Positions 1 through 9,164 of a DNA stretch of 64,000 bases are shown one piece after another. The stretch lies in assembly GCA_965224605.1 (NCBI GenBank), contig CBDCZP010000011.1, positions 24,589 to 88,588 of the forward strand. Direction: 5' to 3'. The first letter of the stretch is position 1. Each line of letters begins with the position of its first letter. Below the pieces are notes generated by a model. It made no database searches. It was not told the origin of the DNA and saw only the letters and a list, made by a program, of their open reading frames with translations. This DNA is from HyVt-477 sp965224605. Lineage in GTDB: Bacteria > Pseudomonadota > Gammaproteobacteria > Thiotrichales > Thiotrichaceae. The translations under genes were made by a program, and so were the position numbers.

Positions 1-747
1 TGGTTTAAGTACGCCGCACCTTCCCTCTTTTATCCCTTGGCAGGTAAATTAGTTCCATGGTTTATGACAATAGCATTGGTATTAGCCATGCTGGGTCTTT
101 ATTGGGGATTCTTTAAAACACCTGATGTTCTAACGGATCAGAAAGAATATTACCGTATTATTTTTATTCATGTGGCAGCTGCCTGGATGTCTATGTGGTT
201 ATACGCCATGCTGGTGTTTTGGGCATTGGTTGGCTTGATTTTTAATACACGTTTATCTTATATGTTCGCCTCTGCGATCGCACCAACGGGTGCGTTGTTT
301 ACCGTGATAGGACTGTGGACAGGTGCTTTTTGGGGGCAACCTAGCTGGGGAACCTGGTGGGATTGGGATCCGCGCATGACCTCTTTTCTGATCCTGTTAT
401 TTCTTTATATTGGGTATATGGCACTACAATCAGCGATTGATGATTCCAGAAGAGCCGATAAAGCCGCAGCTATTTTAGCGCTGGTTGGAATGGTGATGGT
501 GCCTGTTATTTATTATTCTGTTAATTGCCCGAATCCTGCGGAGTGTTCTTCTTTACATCAAGAATCTTCTACACAGCAGATCGAACCGAATATTAAAATT
601 GCTATGTTTATGATGGTCATTGCTTTTTGGTCTTATGCCTTTGGGGTTATTTGCATGCGGGTTCGAAACATTATTTTACAGCGTGAAAAACATGCGCGTT
701 GGGTTCAAGAATTAGAGGATGTTAATGTTAAGAGAGGAAGCACATAA
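1..747 (+). CDS. ccmC: CcmC, heme exporter subunit C (5' end cut by window)
   Basis: CcmC is the inner-membrane heme-handling protein that delivers heme to CcmE in System I cytochrome c maturation. The frame is open from base 1, and the residues before the TTG at 37 already look like CcmC, so the true start lies outside the window. Several membrane helices are visible, plus the tryptophan-rich WWD-type loop (WGTWWDWDPRM) that binds heme, and conserved histidines near residues 45 and 175. The stop codon overlaps the ATG of ccmD. It is the first visible gene of a compact ccmCDEFGHI operon; ccmA and ccmB would be expected upstream. Identification is firm. Confidence 0.96.
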   Translation, partial: WFKYAAPSLFYPLAGKLVPWFMTIALVLAMLGLYWGFFKTPDVLTDQKEYYRIIFIHVAAAWMSMWLYAMLVFWALVGLIFNTRLSYMFASAIAPTGALFTVIGLWTGAFWGQPSWGTWWDWDPRMTSFLILLFLYIGYMALQSAIDDSRRADKAAAILALVGMVMVPVIYYSVNCPNPAECSSLHQESSTQQIEPNIKIAMFMMVIAFWSYAFGVICMRVRNIILQREKHARWVQELEDVNVKRGST

Positions 748-917
748 TGGGTAATTGGCCATCAATGGGAAACTATGGTTTCTATATTTTAATGACCTAT
801 GGGTTTACAGTGATTTTGATGTTTCTTGAGCCGATTCTGTTAAAAGGTCAGCGCAAAGCAGCCTTAAAAAATATAGCCCAGTTAATAAAGATCAATACTA
901 AACGAGACAGTCTCTGA
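747..917 (+). CDS. ccmD: CcmD, small heme exporter protein D
   Basis: This is a 56-residue protein too short for most ORF calls. It starts at the ATG that overlaps the ccmC stop (TAATG) and ends in TGA. It has one hydrophobic helix in the middle (FYILMTYGFTVILMFLEPIL) followed by a basic, hydrophilic tail, which is the CcmD pattern. CcmD helps release holo-CcmE from the CcmABC complex. Position between ccmC and ccmE supports the assignment more strongly than sequence, since CcmD is poorly conserved. Confidence 0.9.
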   Translation: MGNWPSMGNYGFYILMTYGFTVILMFLEPILLKGQRKAALKNIAQLIKINTKRDSL

Positions 918-993
918 AAGTTTATCTCTTTCGTATCTCTTAACATTGTAGTGGGTTTCCCGTCTTATTTAAGTAAAATATTTTGGTAGAAAA

Positions 994-1467
994 ATGAAAG
1001 CTAGACAAAAAAGATTAATATTAGTACTGATGGGAGTGGTCGGTGTTGCAGCCGCATCCGCTCTTATTGTTAGCGCCTTGCGTGGCAACCTGAATTATTA
1101 CCTGACACCGACAAAAGTAATGGCAGGAGAGATTGCACAAGGCGAGCTTTTCCGCCTCGGCGGTATGGTTCGTGAGGGTAGCTTAAAACGTAACGAAAAT
1201 AGTCTGGATGTTGAATTTGTACTCACTGATTACAAGCAAGATGTAACGGTTTATTACAAGGGTATCTTGCCTGATCTATTTAAAGAGAAGCAGTCTGCGG
1301 TTACCAAAGGAAAGCTGGATGTCAATGGCAGATTCGTGGCTGAAGAGGTGTTAGCGAAACACGATCCTAGCTATATGCCTAAAGAAGTCAAAGACTCGTT
1401 AAATATGGAAAACGTAGAGAAAGCTAATAAGGCTAAAAATAACCAACTAGATGGGGTTGCCCAGTAA
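994..1467 (+). CDS. ccmE: CcmE, periplasmic heme chaperone
   Basis: CcmE covalently binds heme in the periplasm and passes it to CcmF for attachment to apocytochrome c. The protein has 157 residues, with one N-terminal membrane anchor (residues about 7-28) and an OB-fold domain. The heme-binding histidine is H123 in the motif LAKHDPSYMP, followed by the conserved tyrosine. The C-terminal tail is Lys/Asn-rich and not conserved. The stop TAA shares its last base with the ATG of ccmF, showing translational coupling. Length and motif are typical of the family. Confidence 0.96.
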   Translation: MKARQKRLILVLMGVVGVAAASALIVSALRGNLNYYLTPTKVMAGEIAQGELFRLGGMVREGSLKRNENSLDVEFVLTDYKQDVTVYYKGILPDLFKEKQSAVTKGKLDVNGRFVAEEVLAKHDPSYMPKEVKDSLNMENVEKANKAKNNQLDGVAQ

Positions 1468-3437
1468 TGATTCCTGAATTAGGTCAAATGTCACTGATTA
1501 TTGCATTAGCTATTGCAGTGGTTCTGGGGTTGGTTCCCATGTATGGAAGTTTTCGTGGCAACTCAAATTTTATGGCAATAGCCAAACCTGCTGCCTTTGC
1601 ACAATGGTCTTTTATGGCCTTCTCTTTTGGTTGTTTGGTGTATGCTTTTTTGACGGATGATTTCTCCGTTCGTTATGTGGCTACCACCTCTAATTCCGCT
1701 TTACCCACATTATTTAAAGTATCCGCAGTCTGGGGAGCGCACGAAGGCTCCTTACTGCTTTGGGGCTTGGTTTTATCGACATGGAGTTTGGCGGTTGCCT
1801 TGTTTAGTAGAAGTATCCCCGTGGTTATGCTGGCTCGTGTATTGAGTGTGATGGGTTTGATCGCAATTGGCTTTTTGCTGTTTTTGATTATTACTTCTAA
1901 TCCGTTTGATCGCATTCCCATGCAAGCTGACGGACGTGACCTTAACCCGTTGTTACAAGATGTTGGTTTAGCCATACATCCGCCTATGTTGTATATGGGA
2001 TATGTGGGTTTTTCTGTGGCTTATGCCTTTGCTGTTGCCGCCATGATTGGTGGCAAACTTGATGTGGCTTGGGCTAGATGGGCGCGACCTTGGACTAACA
2101 TTGCATGGGTTTTCCTGACTATTGGTATTGCATTAGGCAGTTGGTGGGCCTACTACGAGTTAGGCTGGGGCGGCTGGTGGTTCTGGGATCCTGTTGAAAA
2201 CGCCTCATTTATGCCTTGGCTAGTGGGTACAGCATTAATGCATTCATTGGTGGTGACAGAAAAACGTGGCATGTTTAAAGCATGGACGGTGTTGCTTGCC
2301 ATTGGCGCTTTTTCTTTGAGTTTGTTGGGAACGTTCCTGGTTCGCTCCGGTGTATTAACGTCAGTGCACTCCTTTGCCAGTGATCCAGAGCGCGGTTTGT
2401 TTATCCTTGTATTCCTGTTGTTAGTTATTGGTGCATCGTTGACGTTGTTTAGCTTTCGAGCTCCGAAATTTGCCTCTAATGCAAAGTTCGAACTGGTTTC
2501 AAGGGAATCAGGTTTATTAGCCAATAACATCATCTTGGTTGTAATGGCTTGTGCAGTTTTGTTGGGAACCTTATTTCCGTTGATTACGGATGCATTATCT
2601 ATTGGCAAAATCTCTGTTGGCCCTCCGTACTTTAATGCGATTATGGTACCTTTAGGTGTAGTGCTTGCAACTATAATGGGTTTCGGATTATTCCTGCGCT
2701 GGAAAAAAGATAGTTTATCCCGCTTAACACCCACTATGTGGCTACCGTTTATCTTTGCCCTGGTGACTGCCATTGTTTTACCACTGATATTTGCACCTGA
2801 GTTTTCGGGTCTAACGCTGATGGGATTACTTATTTCAAGCTGGATCGCCTTTAGCGCATTGATGTGGGTGCTTAAGCAAAAACGTTCACCTTTTAAATTA
2901 TCAGGCACTAGTTGGGGAGCCATGTTAGGTCATATTGGATTAGCCGTTTCGTTTACCGGAATCACTCTGGTTTCTGTGTATAACGTAGAAAAAGATGTAC
3001 GTTTAGAACCCAATGAAAGTTATGACCTGGGTGGATATCAATTTAAGTTTCTGGGTGTGAAAGATTCTACAGGACCTAACTATACGGCACATCGCGGCAC
3101 TATCGTTATCACACGTGATGAGAAAAGCGTAGCCGTGTTGAATCCAGAAAAAAGAACGTATCGGGTACAAACCATGCCTATGACAGAGGCAGGAATCGAC
3201 GCTGGTATTTTCCGTGATTTATTTGTCGCTCTGGGTGAGCCTTTAGGTAAAAGCGGTGCATGGAGTTTGCGGGTGCAATATAAGCCTTTTGTTCGCTGGA
3301 TTTGGTTAGGCGCTATTCTTATGGGATTAGGTGGGTTGTTTGCAGCCTTTGATAAACGTTATCGTCGTTTAAGTAGCAAAGCTTCCAGTATCCGTAAAAA
3401 AGCCGTTACATCTACTGTAAAGGAAGCTATAGCATGA
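1467..3437 (+). CDS. ccmF: CcmF, cytochrome c heme lyase subunit
   Basis: CcmF is the large polytopic inner-membrane component of the CcmFGH heme lyase that attaches heme to CXXCH motifs. The protein has 656 residues, the usual length, with about 15 hydrophobic segments. The WWD heme-binding domain is seen as GWGGWWFWDPVENASFMPWL near residues 233-252. The conserved periplasmic histidine motifs (AHEGSLLLW near 91 and an AIHPPMLYMGY segment near 170) are present. It overlaps ccmE by one base and ccmG by four bases (ATGA). Confidence 0.97.
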   Translation: MIPELGQMSLIIALAIAVVLGLVPMYGSFRGNSNFMAIAKPAAFAQWSFMAFSFGCLVYAFLTDDFSVRYVATTSNSALPTLFKVSAVWGAHEGSLLLWGLVLSTWSLAVALFSRSIPVVMLARVLSVMGLIAIGFLLFLIITSNPFDRIPMQADGRDLNPLLQDVGLAIHPPMLYMGYVGFSVAYAFAVAAMIGGKLDVAWARWARPWTNIAWVFLTIGIALGSWWAYYELGWGGWWFWDPVENASFMPWLVGTALMHSLVVTEKRGMFKAWTVLLAIGAFSLSLLGTFLVRSGVLTSVHSFASDPERGLFILVFLLLVIGASLTLFSFRAPKFASNAKFELVSRESGLLANNIILVVMACAVLLGTLFPLITDALSIGKISVGPPYFNAIMVPLGVVLATIMGFGLFLRWKKDSLSRLTPTMWLPFIFALVTAIVLPLIFAPEFSGLTLMGLLISSWIAFSALMWVLKQKRSPFKLSGTSWGAMLGHIGLAVSFTGITLVSVYNVEKDVRLEPNESYDLGGYQFKFLGVKDSTGPNYTAHRGTIVITRDEKSVAVLNPEKRTYRVQTMPMTEAGIDAGIFRDLFVALGEPLGKSGAWSLRVQYKPFVRWIWLGAILMGLGGLFAAFDKRYRRLSSKASSIRKKAVTSTVKEAIA

Positions 3438-3979
3438 GTCGTTATCTTCTTCCGCTAGTCATTTTTCTGGCACTGGTTGTTTTGCTGTGGAAAGGGCTTA
3501 GTCTAAACCCACGTGATATTCCATCTCCGTTAGTGGGTAAATCGGCACCTGCCTTTACCTTGCCACAATTGTATGAAGAAGATGTCATGATCTCGCCTGA
3601 CAATTTAAAAGGTAAAGTTTGGGTGCTTAATGTATGGGCTTCATGGTGCGTCTCGTGCCGAGCTGAACACAAAGTAGTGACAGATTTTGTTAATAAATAC
3701 AATGTCGATGTGCTGGGTTTGAATTACAAGGATTATGGTACGGAAGACTACGGAGCGGCTGCCAAGCAATGGCTAGTACAGTACGGAAACCCCTACAGTA
3801 AAATTGCCGTGGACAAGACGGGTAGAGCCGGTATTGATTGGGGTGTATATGGGGTTCCTGAAAGTTTTGTCATCGATAAAAAAGGCGTTATTCGATATAA
3901 ATTCACCGGGCCATTGAAAGCTCAGGATATTGATCAAACACTAGCGCCGCTGGTTAAAAAATTGCGTGAAGAAGGCTAA
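3434..3979 (+). CDS. ccmG: CcmG/DsbE, thiol:disulfide oxidoreductase for cytochrome c
   Basis: CcmG is a membrane-anchored periplasmic thioredoxin-fold protein that keeps the CXXCH cysteines of apocytochrome c reduced. It has 181 residues with an N-terminal anchor (residues 4-22). The active site is C72-V-S-C75 in WASWCVSCRAEH, followed by the conserved cis-proline loop (GVYGVPESFVID). The start overlaps the ccmF stop. The CXXC residues differ from the common WCPTC/WCVPC but the fold and the neighbours make the call firm. Confidence 0.95.
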   Translation: MSRYLLPLVIFLALVVLLWKGLSLNPRDIPSPLVGKSAPAFTLPQLYEEDVMISPDNLKGKVWVLNVWASWCVSCRAEHKVVTDFVNKYNVDVLGLNYKDYGTEDYGAAAKQWLVQYGNPYSKIAVDKTGRAGIDWGVYGVPESFVIDKKGVIRYKFTGPLKAQDIDQTLAPLVKKLREEG

Positions 3980-3982
3980 CCC

Positions 3983-4453
3983 ATGAAACAAAAATTTACC
4001 GTTCTAATGGCAGGATTACTGTTGTCATTGTTTACCAACTTCGCTTGGTCTGGGATTGAAGTAAGAAACTTTGACAATAAAGACCAAGAAATTCTTTATA
4101 ACCAGTTGATGTTTGAACTGCGCTGTCTGGTCTGCCAAAACGAAAATCTCGCGGCGTCGAATGCGGAACTAGCCAAAGATTTACGTAATGAAGTTTACGA
4201 CATGATCACGATAAAGAACTTGGGTGAAAAAGAAGTAAAAACATTTCTAGTCGATCGGTATGGCGACTTTGTGTTGTACAAACCACCGGTAAAAAAATCC
4301 ACTTGGTTGCTTTGGTTTGGACCTGCCGTCATGTTGTTGATTGGTTTTCTTATTTTGCTTGCGGTGACTCGTAAAAACAAGACTGAGGAAACGGCAACAT
4401 TGGATAAAAGCAAACGTGATGAAGTACGCAAACTACTAGAGTCAGAGGACTAA
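3983..4453 (+). CDS. ccmH: CcmH, cytochrome c maturation reductase
   Basis: CcmH works with CcmG and CcmF to reduce and present apocytochrome c. The protein has 156 residues, with a Sec signal peptide (residues 1-23), the conserved redox motif LRCLVCQNE (C48 and C51), and a C-terminal membrane helix (about residues 105-128). This is the short CcmH form, with the TPR part encoded by the separate ccmI next door, unlike the fused E. coli CcmH. It begins 3 bp after ccmG. Confidence 0.95.
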   Translation: MKQKFTVLMAGLLLSLFTNFAWSGIEVRNFDNKDQEILYNQLMFELRCLVCQNENLAASNAELAKDLRNEVYDMITIKNLGEKEVKTFLVDRYGDFVLYKPPVKKSTWLLWFGPAVMLLIGFLILLAVTRKNKTEETATLDKSKRDEVRKLLESED

Positions 4454-4455
4454 TA

Positions 4456-5742
4456 ATGAATCCAAATATTGTATTCTGGATATTTTCTGTTTTACTGCTA
4501 ATAATTGCGTTGGCATTTTTGCTACCCCCGTTGCTACGTAGACCTACTGATATTATTGATGACCGTCGTGAACAAAATATTAGTATCACTAAATCACAAT
4601 TAGCTGAGCTTGAAACAGAGTATAAACAGGGCGGTCTGGAAAAAGAGACTTACCTGCAAGCAAAAGATGAATTAGAAGAAGCGCTTTATGACGACCTGGA
4701 TGATGCTGAAGATAATAGTAGTAGCGCATCAACTCAACAACATTCAAAGCTTGCCATCGTGTTGGTTGCGTTATTCGTGCCGTTACTGGCGACGGGTTTG
4801 TATTTGAAATTTGGCGAACCTAAAGCAATTACTGAAAGCTCTGTGGCTAGAGGAACTGGGGTTACTCAGAATGCTCTTAACGCTAAGAACACACGAAATA
4901 CAAACAATGCTAGTAGTGCCAAGAAGCCACAACTGAGCATGGAGCAAATGATTGCCAAGCTTGAGGGTAAATTAAAAGAAAAACCCGACAACCTAAAGGG
5001 TTGGACCATGCTAGGTCGCTCTTACATGATTATTAATCGTCCTGCTGATGCAATACCTGCATATCAAAAAGCACTAGAACTATCTCCAGATAATACTTCT
5101 TTGTTACTACAAATGGCCGATGCTTTGGGTGCAAGCAACGATGGTGTTCTCACCGGAAAACCTGAAGAGTATATTCAACAAGCGTTAAAAATAGAACCCG
5201 ACAACCTAATGGGTCTGTGGCTGGCGGGCATGACAGCAAAGCAACGTGGTGATAAAGAAGACGCTATCGTCTACTGGAATAAAGTACTACCAAGGCTTGA
5301 AGCGGGTTCAAAAGAAAGGCTTGAAGTTGTTCAATTAATTTCGGATGCTGGCGGTACTGTTAATTCTTCGAATACGAATGAGAGCACGAATGCAATAAGC
5401 AAGGCTAGTATCACACTAACGATTGATCTTGCCGGTGAGCTGAAGTCAAAAGCTAACCCTGATCACACGGTATATATTTATGCAAAAGCAGTAACAGGTC
5501 CACCCATGCCTTTGGCAGCGCTGCGTATGAAAGTAAGTGACCTGCCTGTTGAAGTCACTCTGGATGACAGTATGGCGATGATGCCACAGTTAAAACTGTC
5601 GAGTTTCAAACAGGTAACAGTGGGTGCGAGGGTTTCTGTGGGTGGAACTCCTACAAAGAACCCAGGAGATTTGTACGTTGAGCAAAGCCCGGTTGCTTTG
5701 GGTGAAGCTGTTTCATTGATAATCGACAAAATTGTTGAGTAG
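4456..5742 (+). CDS. ccmI: CcmI, TPR apocytochrome c chaperone
   Basis: CcmI has two N-terminal membrane helices (residues about 3-25 and 95-115) flanking a cytoplasmic segment. A periplasmic TPR region follows (about 165-290, with the typical GWTMLGRSYMIINRPADAI pattern) and then a beta-rich C-terminal domain. It holds the C-terminal part of apocytochrome c for the CcmFH lyase. It is the last gene of the operon, 2 bp downstream of ccmH. A 149-bp gap with no clear terminator follows. Confidence 0.92.
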   Translation: MNPNIVFWIFSVLLLIIALAFLLPPLLRRPTDIIDDRREQNISITKSQLAELETEYKQGGLEKETYLQAKDELEEALYDDLDDAEDNSSSASTQQHSKLAIVLVALFVPLLATGLYLKFGEPKAITESSVARGTGVTQNALNAKNTRNTNNASSAKKPQLSMEQMIAKLEGKLKEKPDNLKGWTMLGRSYMIINRPADAIPAYQKALELSPDNTSLLLQMADALGASNDGVLTGKPEEYIQQALKIEPDNLMGLWLAGMTAKQRGDKEDAIVYWNKVLPRLEAGSKERLEVVQLISDAGGTVNSSNTNESTNAISKASITLTIDLAGELKSKANPDHTVYIYAKAVTGPPMPLAALRMKVSDLPVEVTLDDSMAMMPQLKLSSFKQVTVGARVSVGGTPTKNPGDLYVEQSPVALGEAVSLIIDKIVE

Positions 5743-5891
5743 TTAGTACGTATTAATTGTCTCAAAAGTATTGTCTCTACGAGCTTGTCGAAGGATACTT
5801 AAGTCGTAATTCCCGCTGGACGGTTTTATGCTAACCTCCATGCGGTAAAATAGAGCAAAAAATTGTAGTCATAAGAGGTAATATACCCATT

Positions 5892-7217
5892 ATGATTAAA
5901 TATATTATTATCTTAGCTACGCTATTGACTCTTACGGGTTGTAGCAATCTCAAGCAACCCCCATTAAATGATCCGCTAAGACCACATTCCAATAAACTCT
6001 ACCAGCCTAATAATAAGACGGGTAGCCAGATAAAAAAATCAGATGATTTAACGTTAATACTGACTTTTTCTGGAGGTGGCACTCGCGCTGCCGCATTCTC
6101 TTATGGTGTATTAAAAGAATTGGAAAGTATTTCATCTTCCGCTACTGGGGCTGGAAAAAAAAGCTTGCTTGATGAAGTGGATCTCATCTCTTCAGTTTCG
6201 GGGGGTAGTTTCACCGCTGCTTATTATGGACTTTACGGCAAAGATATTTTTCAGGACTTTGAAAGTCGCTTCCTGAAACGCCCAGTGCAAAGTAGTTTAT
6301 TAAAATATTTACTATTTTCCCCTTCAAACTGGATCAAACTTGCACCGGCTTTATATGAGCGTAGTGACTTGGCGGCGGATTACTATGCAGATACTATTTT
6401 CGGTAGAAAACGCTACAGTGACATGCGCAGGAATGGGCCAAGAATTGTTATTAATGCCACCGATCTGGCTTCTGGACGAGGGTTTGCGTTTACCAAAAAG
6501 AATTTCAAGCGCCTTTGTTCAAATATAGGGAGTTATCCGGTGGGTCGTGCGGTGGTAGCATCTTCGGCTGTACCTGTGGTATTTTCTCCTATCGTGATGA
6601 AAAACTATTCAGCAGAATGTGAAGTTGATTCTGGTGTAGCACCATACAGGGTGGGTCGACGCTACCAATCTTTTTTGCATCTGGTTGACGGTGGTGTTGT
6701 TGATAATTTGGGTATTCGTTCTTTAATTCACTTAGTCGAAGAAAACGATAATGATTTTTGGTCCTTAATGAAATCATACAAAATGACTAAAAATCACAAG
6801 ATTATGTTTATCATTGTTAATGCTTCTGATGCCATTCCACCCACTATTGGGTCAAGGCAAGAGTCGCCAAGAACTGCAACTATTTTAGGAGCAGTGACTA
6901 CTATCCAGTCAAGGCGTTATAATCAGGAGACTTTAAACCTGCTCAAAAATCGTTTCCCTGTATGGCAAGCACAGGTAAAAAGAGGGCGATGTGCAGAAAC
7001 TAACTCTCCTCGTTGTGGGCATATGGAATTTCAAATGGCTGAACTCAATTTTAACCAACTACCATCTAAGCAAGCGACTGAGCTATCTTTGCTAGAAACC
7101 TCTCTGGAATTACCGGATGACAAAGTTGACCAACTCATTGAAGCCGGTCGTATATTGTTACGTCAATCCTCCATCGTTCAGAAGATAACCACAACGCATG
7201 CTGCTATAGGTAACTAG
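5892..7217 (+). CDS. Patatin-like phospholipase, predicted lipoprotein
   Basis: This 441-residue protein has a lipoprotein signal ending in lipobox LTGC (C17), so it is likely anchored in a membrane facing the periplasm or surface. The patatin domain shows the oxyanion loop SGGGTRAAAFSYGVL (about residues 57-71), the nucleophile serine in SSVSGGS, and the catalytic Asp in VDGGVVDN, giving a Ser-Asp dyad. The nucleophile elbow has Ser in place of the first Gly of GxSxG. From family knowledge it should hydrolyse acyl lipids; the substrate is unknown. Its TAG stop lies inside the left inverted repeat of the small element at 7214-7381. Confidence 0.85.
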   Translation: MIKYIIILATLLTLTGCSNLKQPPLNDPLRPHSNKLYQPNNKTGSQIKKSDDLTLILTFSGGGTRAAAFSYGVLKELESISSSATGAGKKSLLDEVDLISSVSGGSFTAAYYGLYGKDIFQDFESRFLKRPVQSSLLKYLLFSPSNWIKLAPALYERSDLAADYYADTIFGRKRYSDMRRNGPRIVINATDLASGRGFAFTKKNFKRLCSNIGSYPVGRAVVASSAVPVVFSPIVMKNYSAECEVDSGVAPYRVGRRYQSFLHLVDGGVVDNLGIRSLIHLVEENDNDFWSLMKSYKMTKNHKIMFIIVNASDAIPPTIGSRQESPRTATILGAVTTIQSRRYNQETLNLLKNRFPVWQAQVKRGRCAETNSPRCGHMEFQMAELNFNQLPSKQATELSLLETSLELPDDKVDQLIEAGRILLRQSSIVQKITTTHAAIGN

Positions 7218-7381
7218 GAGTCTGTCCGAGAATGAAGAAGCTACTACAAGCCACCCTGAAATATGCCTATATTCCGATTAAATTCGTTGAAGAGCTACGG
7301 CTATTCGCCTCATTCGATCGAAAATCAATCACATGTCAGGATGAATTTCGTTACGCTTTCTATGCTCGGACAGACTCCTAG
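7214..7381 (+). mobile_element. MITE-like element with perfect 17-bp inverted ends
   Basis: The segment begins with CTAGGAGTCTGTCCGAG and ends with its exact reverse complement (7365-7381). Both ends carry TA immediately outside GGAGTCTGTCCGAG, which fits TA target duplication by an IS630/mariner-type transposase. There is no transposase. A 49-codon open frame (7232-7381) runs through it and ends in TAG directly before the murJ ATG. It may be a non-autonomous element or part of an untranslated hairpin; the open frame may be chance. Confidence 0.7.
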
Positions 7382-8956
7382 ATGGGAAGCTTATTACGGT
7401 CTAGTGCTGCGATAAGCGGAATGACCATGATCTCACGCGTGTTGGGATTAGTGCGCGATATGGTGCTGTTTCATCTGTTTCCCGTAGGAGGGGCAACAGA
7501 TGCTTTTCTTGCCGCTAATAAAATACCCAATTTACTGAGAAGGTTTGTTGCAGAGGGCGCGTTCTCGCTCGCCTTTGTACCCGTTTTGTCCGAGTACAAA
7601 GAAACCAAAAGCAAAGAAGCATTACATGATTTACTCGATCATGTAGCGACAACATTAGCGCTAATCTTATTTATAATTAGTGTGGTAGGAGTCATAGCTG
7701 CACCTATTTTAATGATGGTATTCGCGCCGGGCTTTCAAATCGAACCGGATGCAAAGCCTGAGCTTGCAGCCTCATTACTCAGAATTACGTTCCCTTATAT
7801 TTTCTTTATTTCATTGTCAGCACTGGCAAGTAGTATCTTAAATACTTGGGGGAAGTTTGCTATCCCTGCATTTACTCCTGTTTTACTTAATGTTGCGATG
7901 ATTGTCAGTATGGTGTTTTTTGCTCCCTATTTTGATGAACCCATCACTGCGGTAGCTTGGGGAGTTTTTATTGGCGGTATCGCCCAATTATTGTTTCAGA
8001 TACCCGCTTTATATCGCTTGGGGCTTATTCCAAAATTCCGCTATAAACGCGGTCACGAGGGCGTAAAGAAAGTCCTAAAATTGATGGCACCTGCATTGTT
8101 TGGTTCCTCGGTAGCGCAAATAAACTTGTTATTGAATACCATTATTGCTTCTTTATTAGGCGAAGGGTTTATCTCCTGGTTATATAGTTCTGATCGTTTC
8201 GTAGAATTCCCACTTGCTCTGTTTGGGGTGGCGTTGGGTGTGGTTATATTGCCTAAGCTTTCAAAAGACTATGCCAATACCCAGGCAGAATCTTTTAGAG
8301 GGATGATGGATTGGGCTATAAAACTTGCTGTGCTGGTTGCTATCCCTGCCATGGTTGGATTGATGATTCTGGCAAAGCCAATTTTGGTCACTGTTATTTA
8401 CAATACTTCAGCCTGGCACGATGTAGAGATGGCAAGCTTGAGCTTAATAACCTATTCGTTTGGATTGCCCGCTTTTATCTTGGTGAAAGTGTTGGCTCCG
8501 GGATTTTATTCTCGGCAAGATACCAAGACACCCGTGAAAATCGGTATATTCTCAGTGTTTGTTAATATCATTTTAAGTGCAGTTATTGTCTATCCTTGGT
8601 ATCAACTGGGATACATTGGCCCACATGCCGGCTTGGCTCTGGCAGTGGCACTTGCGGGCTATGTCAATGCAGGAGCGCTCTATTATACACTGCATAAGCA
8701 AGGTGTACTTAGCATGGATAAAGCACAGTTGGGTTCTTTAGTCGGTTACTTGCTGAGGATAGCACTATCGGCCGGAGTGATGGCATTCGGTATTATTTAT
8801 CTGATGCCGGCTGATGAGTGGTGGCAAACGGCTTTAATCTGGTCGCGTATCGGCGCATTAACTGCTTTGGTTTTTACTGCGATGGCTATCTATTTATTGG
8901 TGATAACCGTGCTGGGAGTCAATTTGAAAAAGATGGTGGCTCATAATCATAACTAG
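7382..8956 (+). CDS. murJ: MurJ, lipid II flippase
   Basis: MurJ moves lipid II across the inner membrane for peptidoglycan synthesis. The protein has 524 residues and about 14 membrane helices. The N-terminal signature is complete (SRVLGLVRDMVLFHLF, then GATDAFLAANKIPNLLRRFVAEGAFS), with the essential arginines of the central cavity. The ATG follows directly on the end of the small repeat element at 7214-7381, so its native leader region has been replaced or separated by that element, and no good ribosome-binding site is visible outside it. Confidence 0.96.
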   Translation: MGSLLRSSAAISGMTMISRVLGLVRDMVLFHLFPVGGATDAFLAANKIPNLLRRFVAEGAFSLAFVPVLSEYKETKSKEALHDLLDHVATTLALILFIISVVGVIAAPILMMVFAPGFQIEPDAKPELAASLLRITFPYIFFISLSALASSILNTWGKFAIPAFTPVLLNVAMIVSMVFFAPYFDEPITAVAWGVFIGGIAQLLFQIPALYRLGLIPKFRYKRGHEGVKKVLKLMAPALFGSSVAQINLLLNTIIASLLGEGFISWLYSSDRFVEFPLALFGVALGVVILPKLSKDYANTQAESFRGMMDWAIKLAVLVAIPAMVGLMILAKPILVTVIYNTSAWHDVEMASLSLITYSFGLPAFILVKVLAPGFYSRQDTKTPVKIGIFSVFVNIILSAVIVYPWYQLGYIGPHAGLALAVALAGYVNAGALYYTLHKQGVLSMDKAQLGSLVGYLLRIALSAGVMAFGIIYLMPADEWWQTALIWSRIGALTALVFTAMAIYLLVITVLGVNLKKMVAHNHN

Positions 8957-9164
8957 TTGTCGTTAATGTTCAGAAACAAACCATGTAAGATTAAAGCATC
9001 CATGTTTTTTGTAATTCTGGATGACCAAATGTATGCTGAAAAAGAATTACGGCAAATCATCTTCAGATAGGATTCAATTTTTGGTAAAATAAGTAATCCT
9101 ATATACTCTCTTCTCATTCTCCATATCCAATTCACTTTATGTGATAAGAACAAACAAGGACCCC

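Noticed and set aside
2153..2923. 256-codon open frame opposite ccmF
   Set aside because: It lies wholly antisense to a well-conserved gene and its composition (Asn/Thr/Lys-rich) is that of a shadow frame.
5765..5800. GAGCTTGTCGAAGGATA similar to CTGAGCTTGCCGAAG at 22540, possible repeat family
   Set aside because: The match is short and only partial; it may be a common intergenic word but is too weak to annotate.
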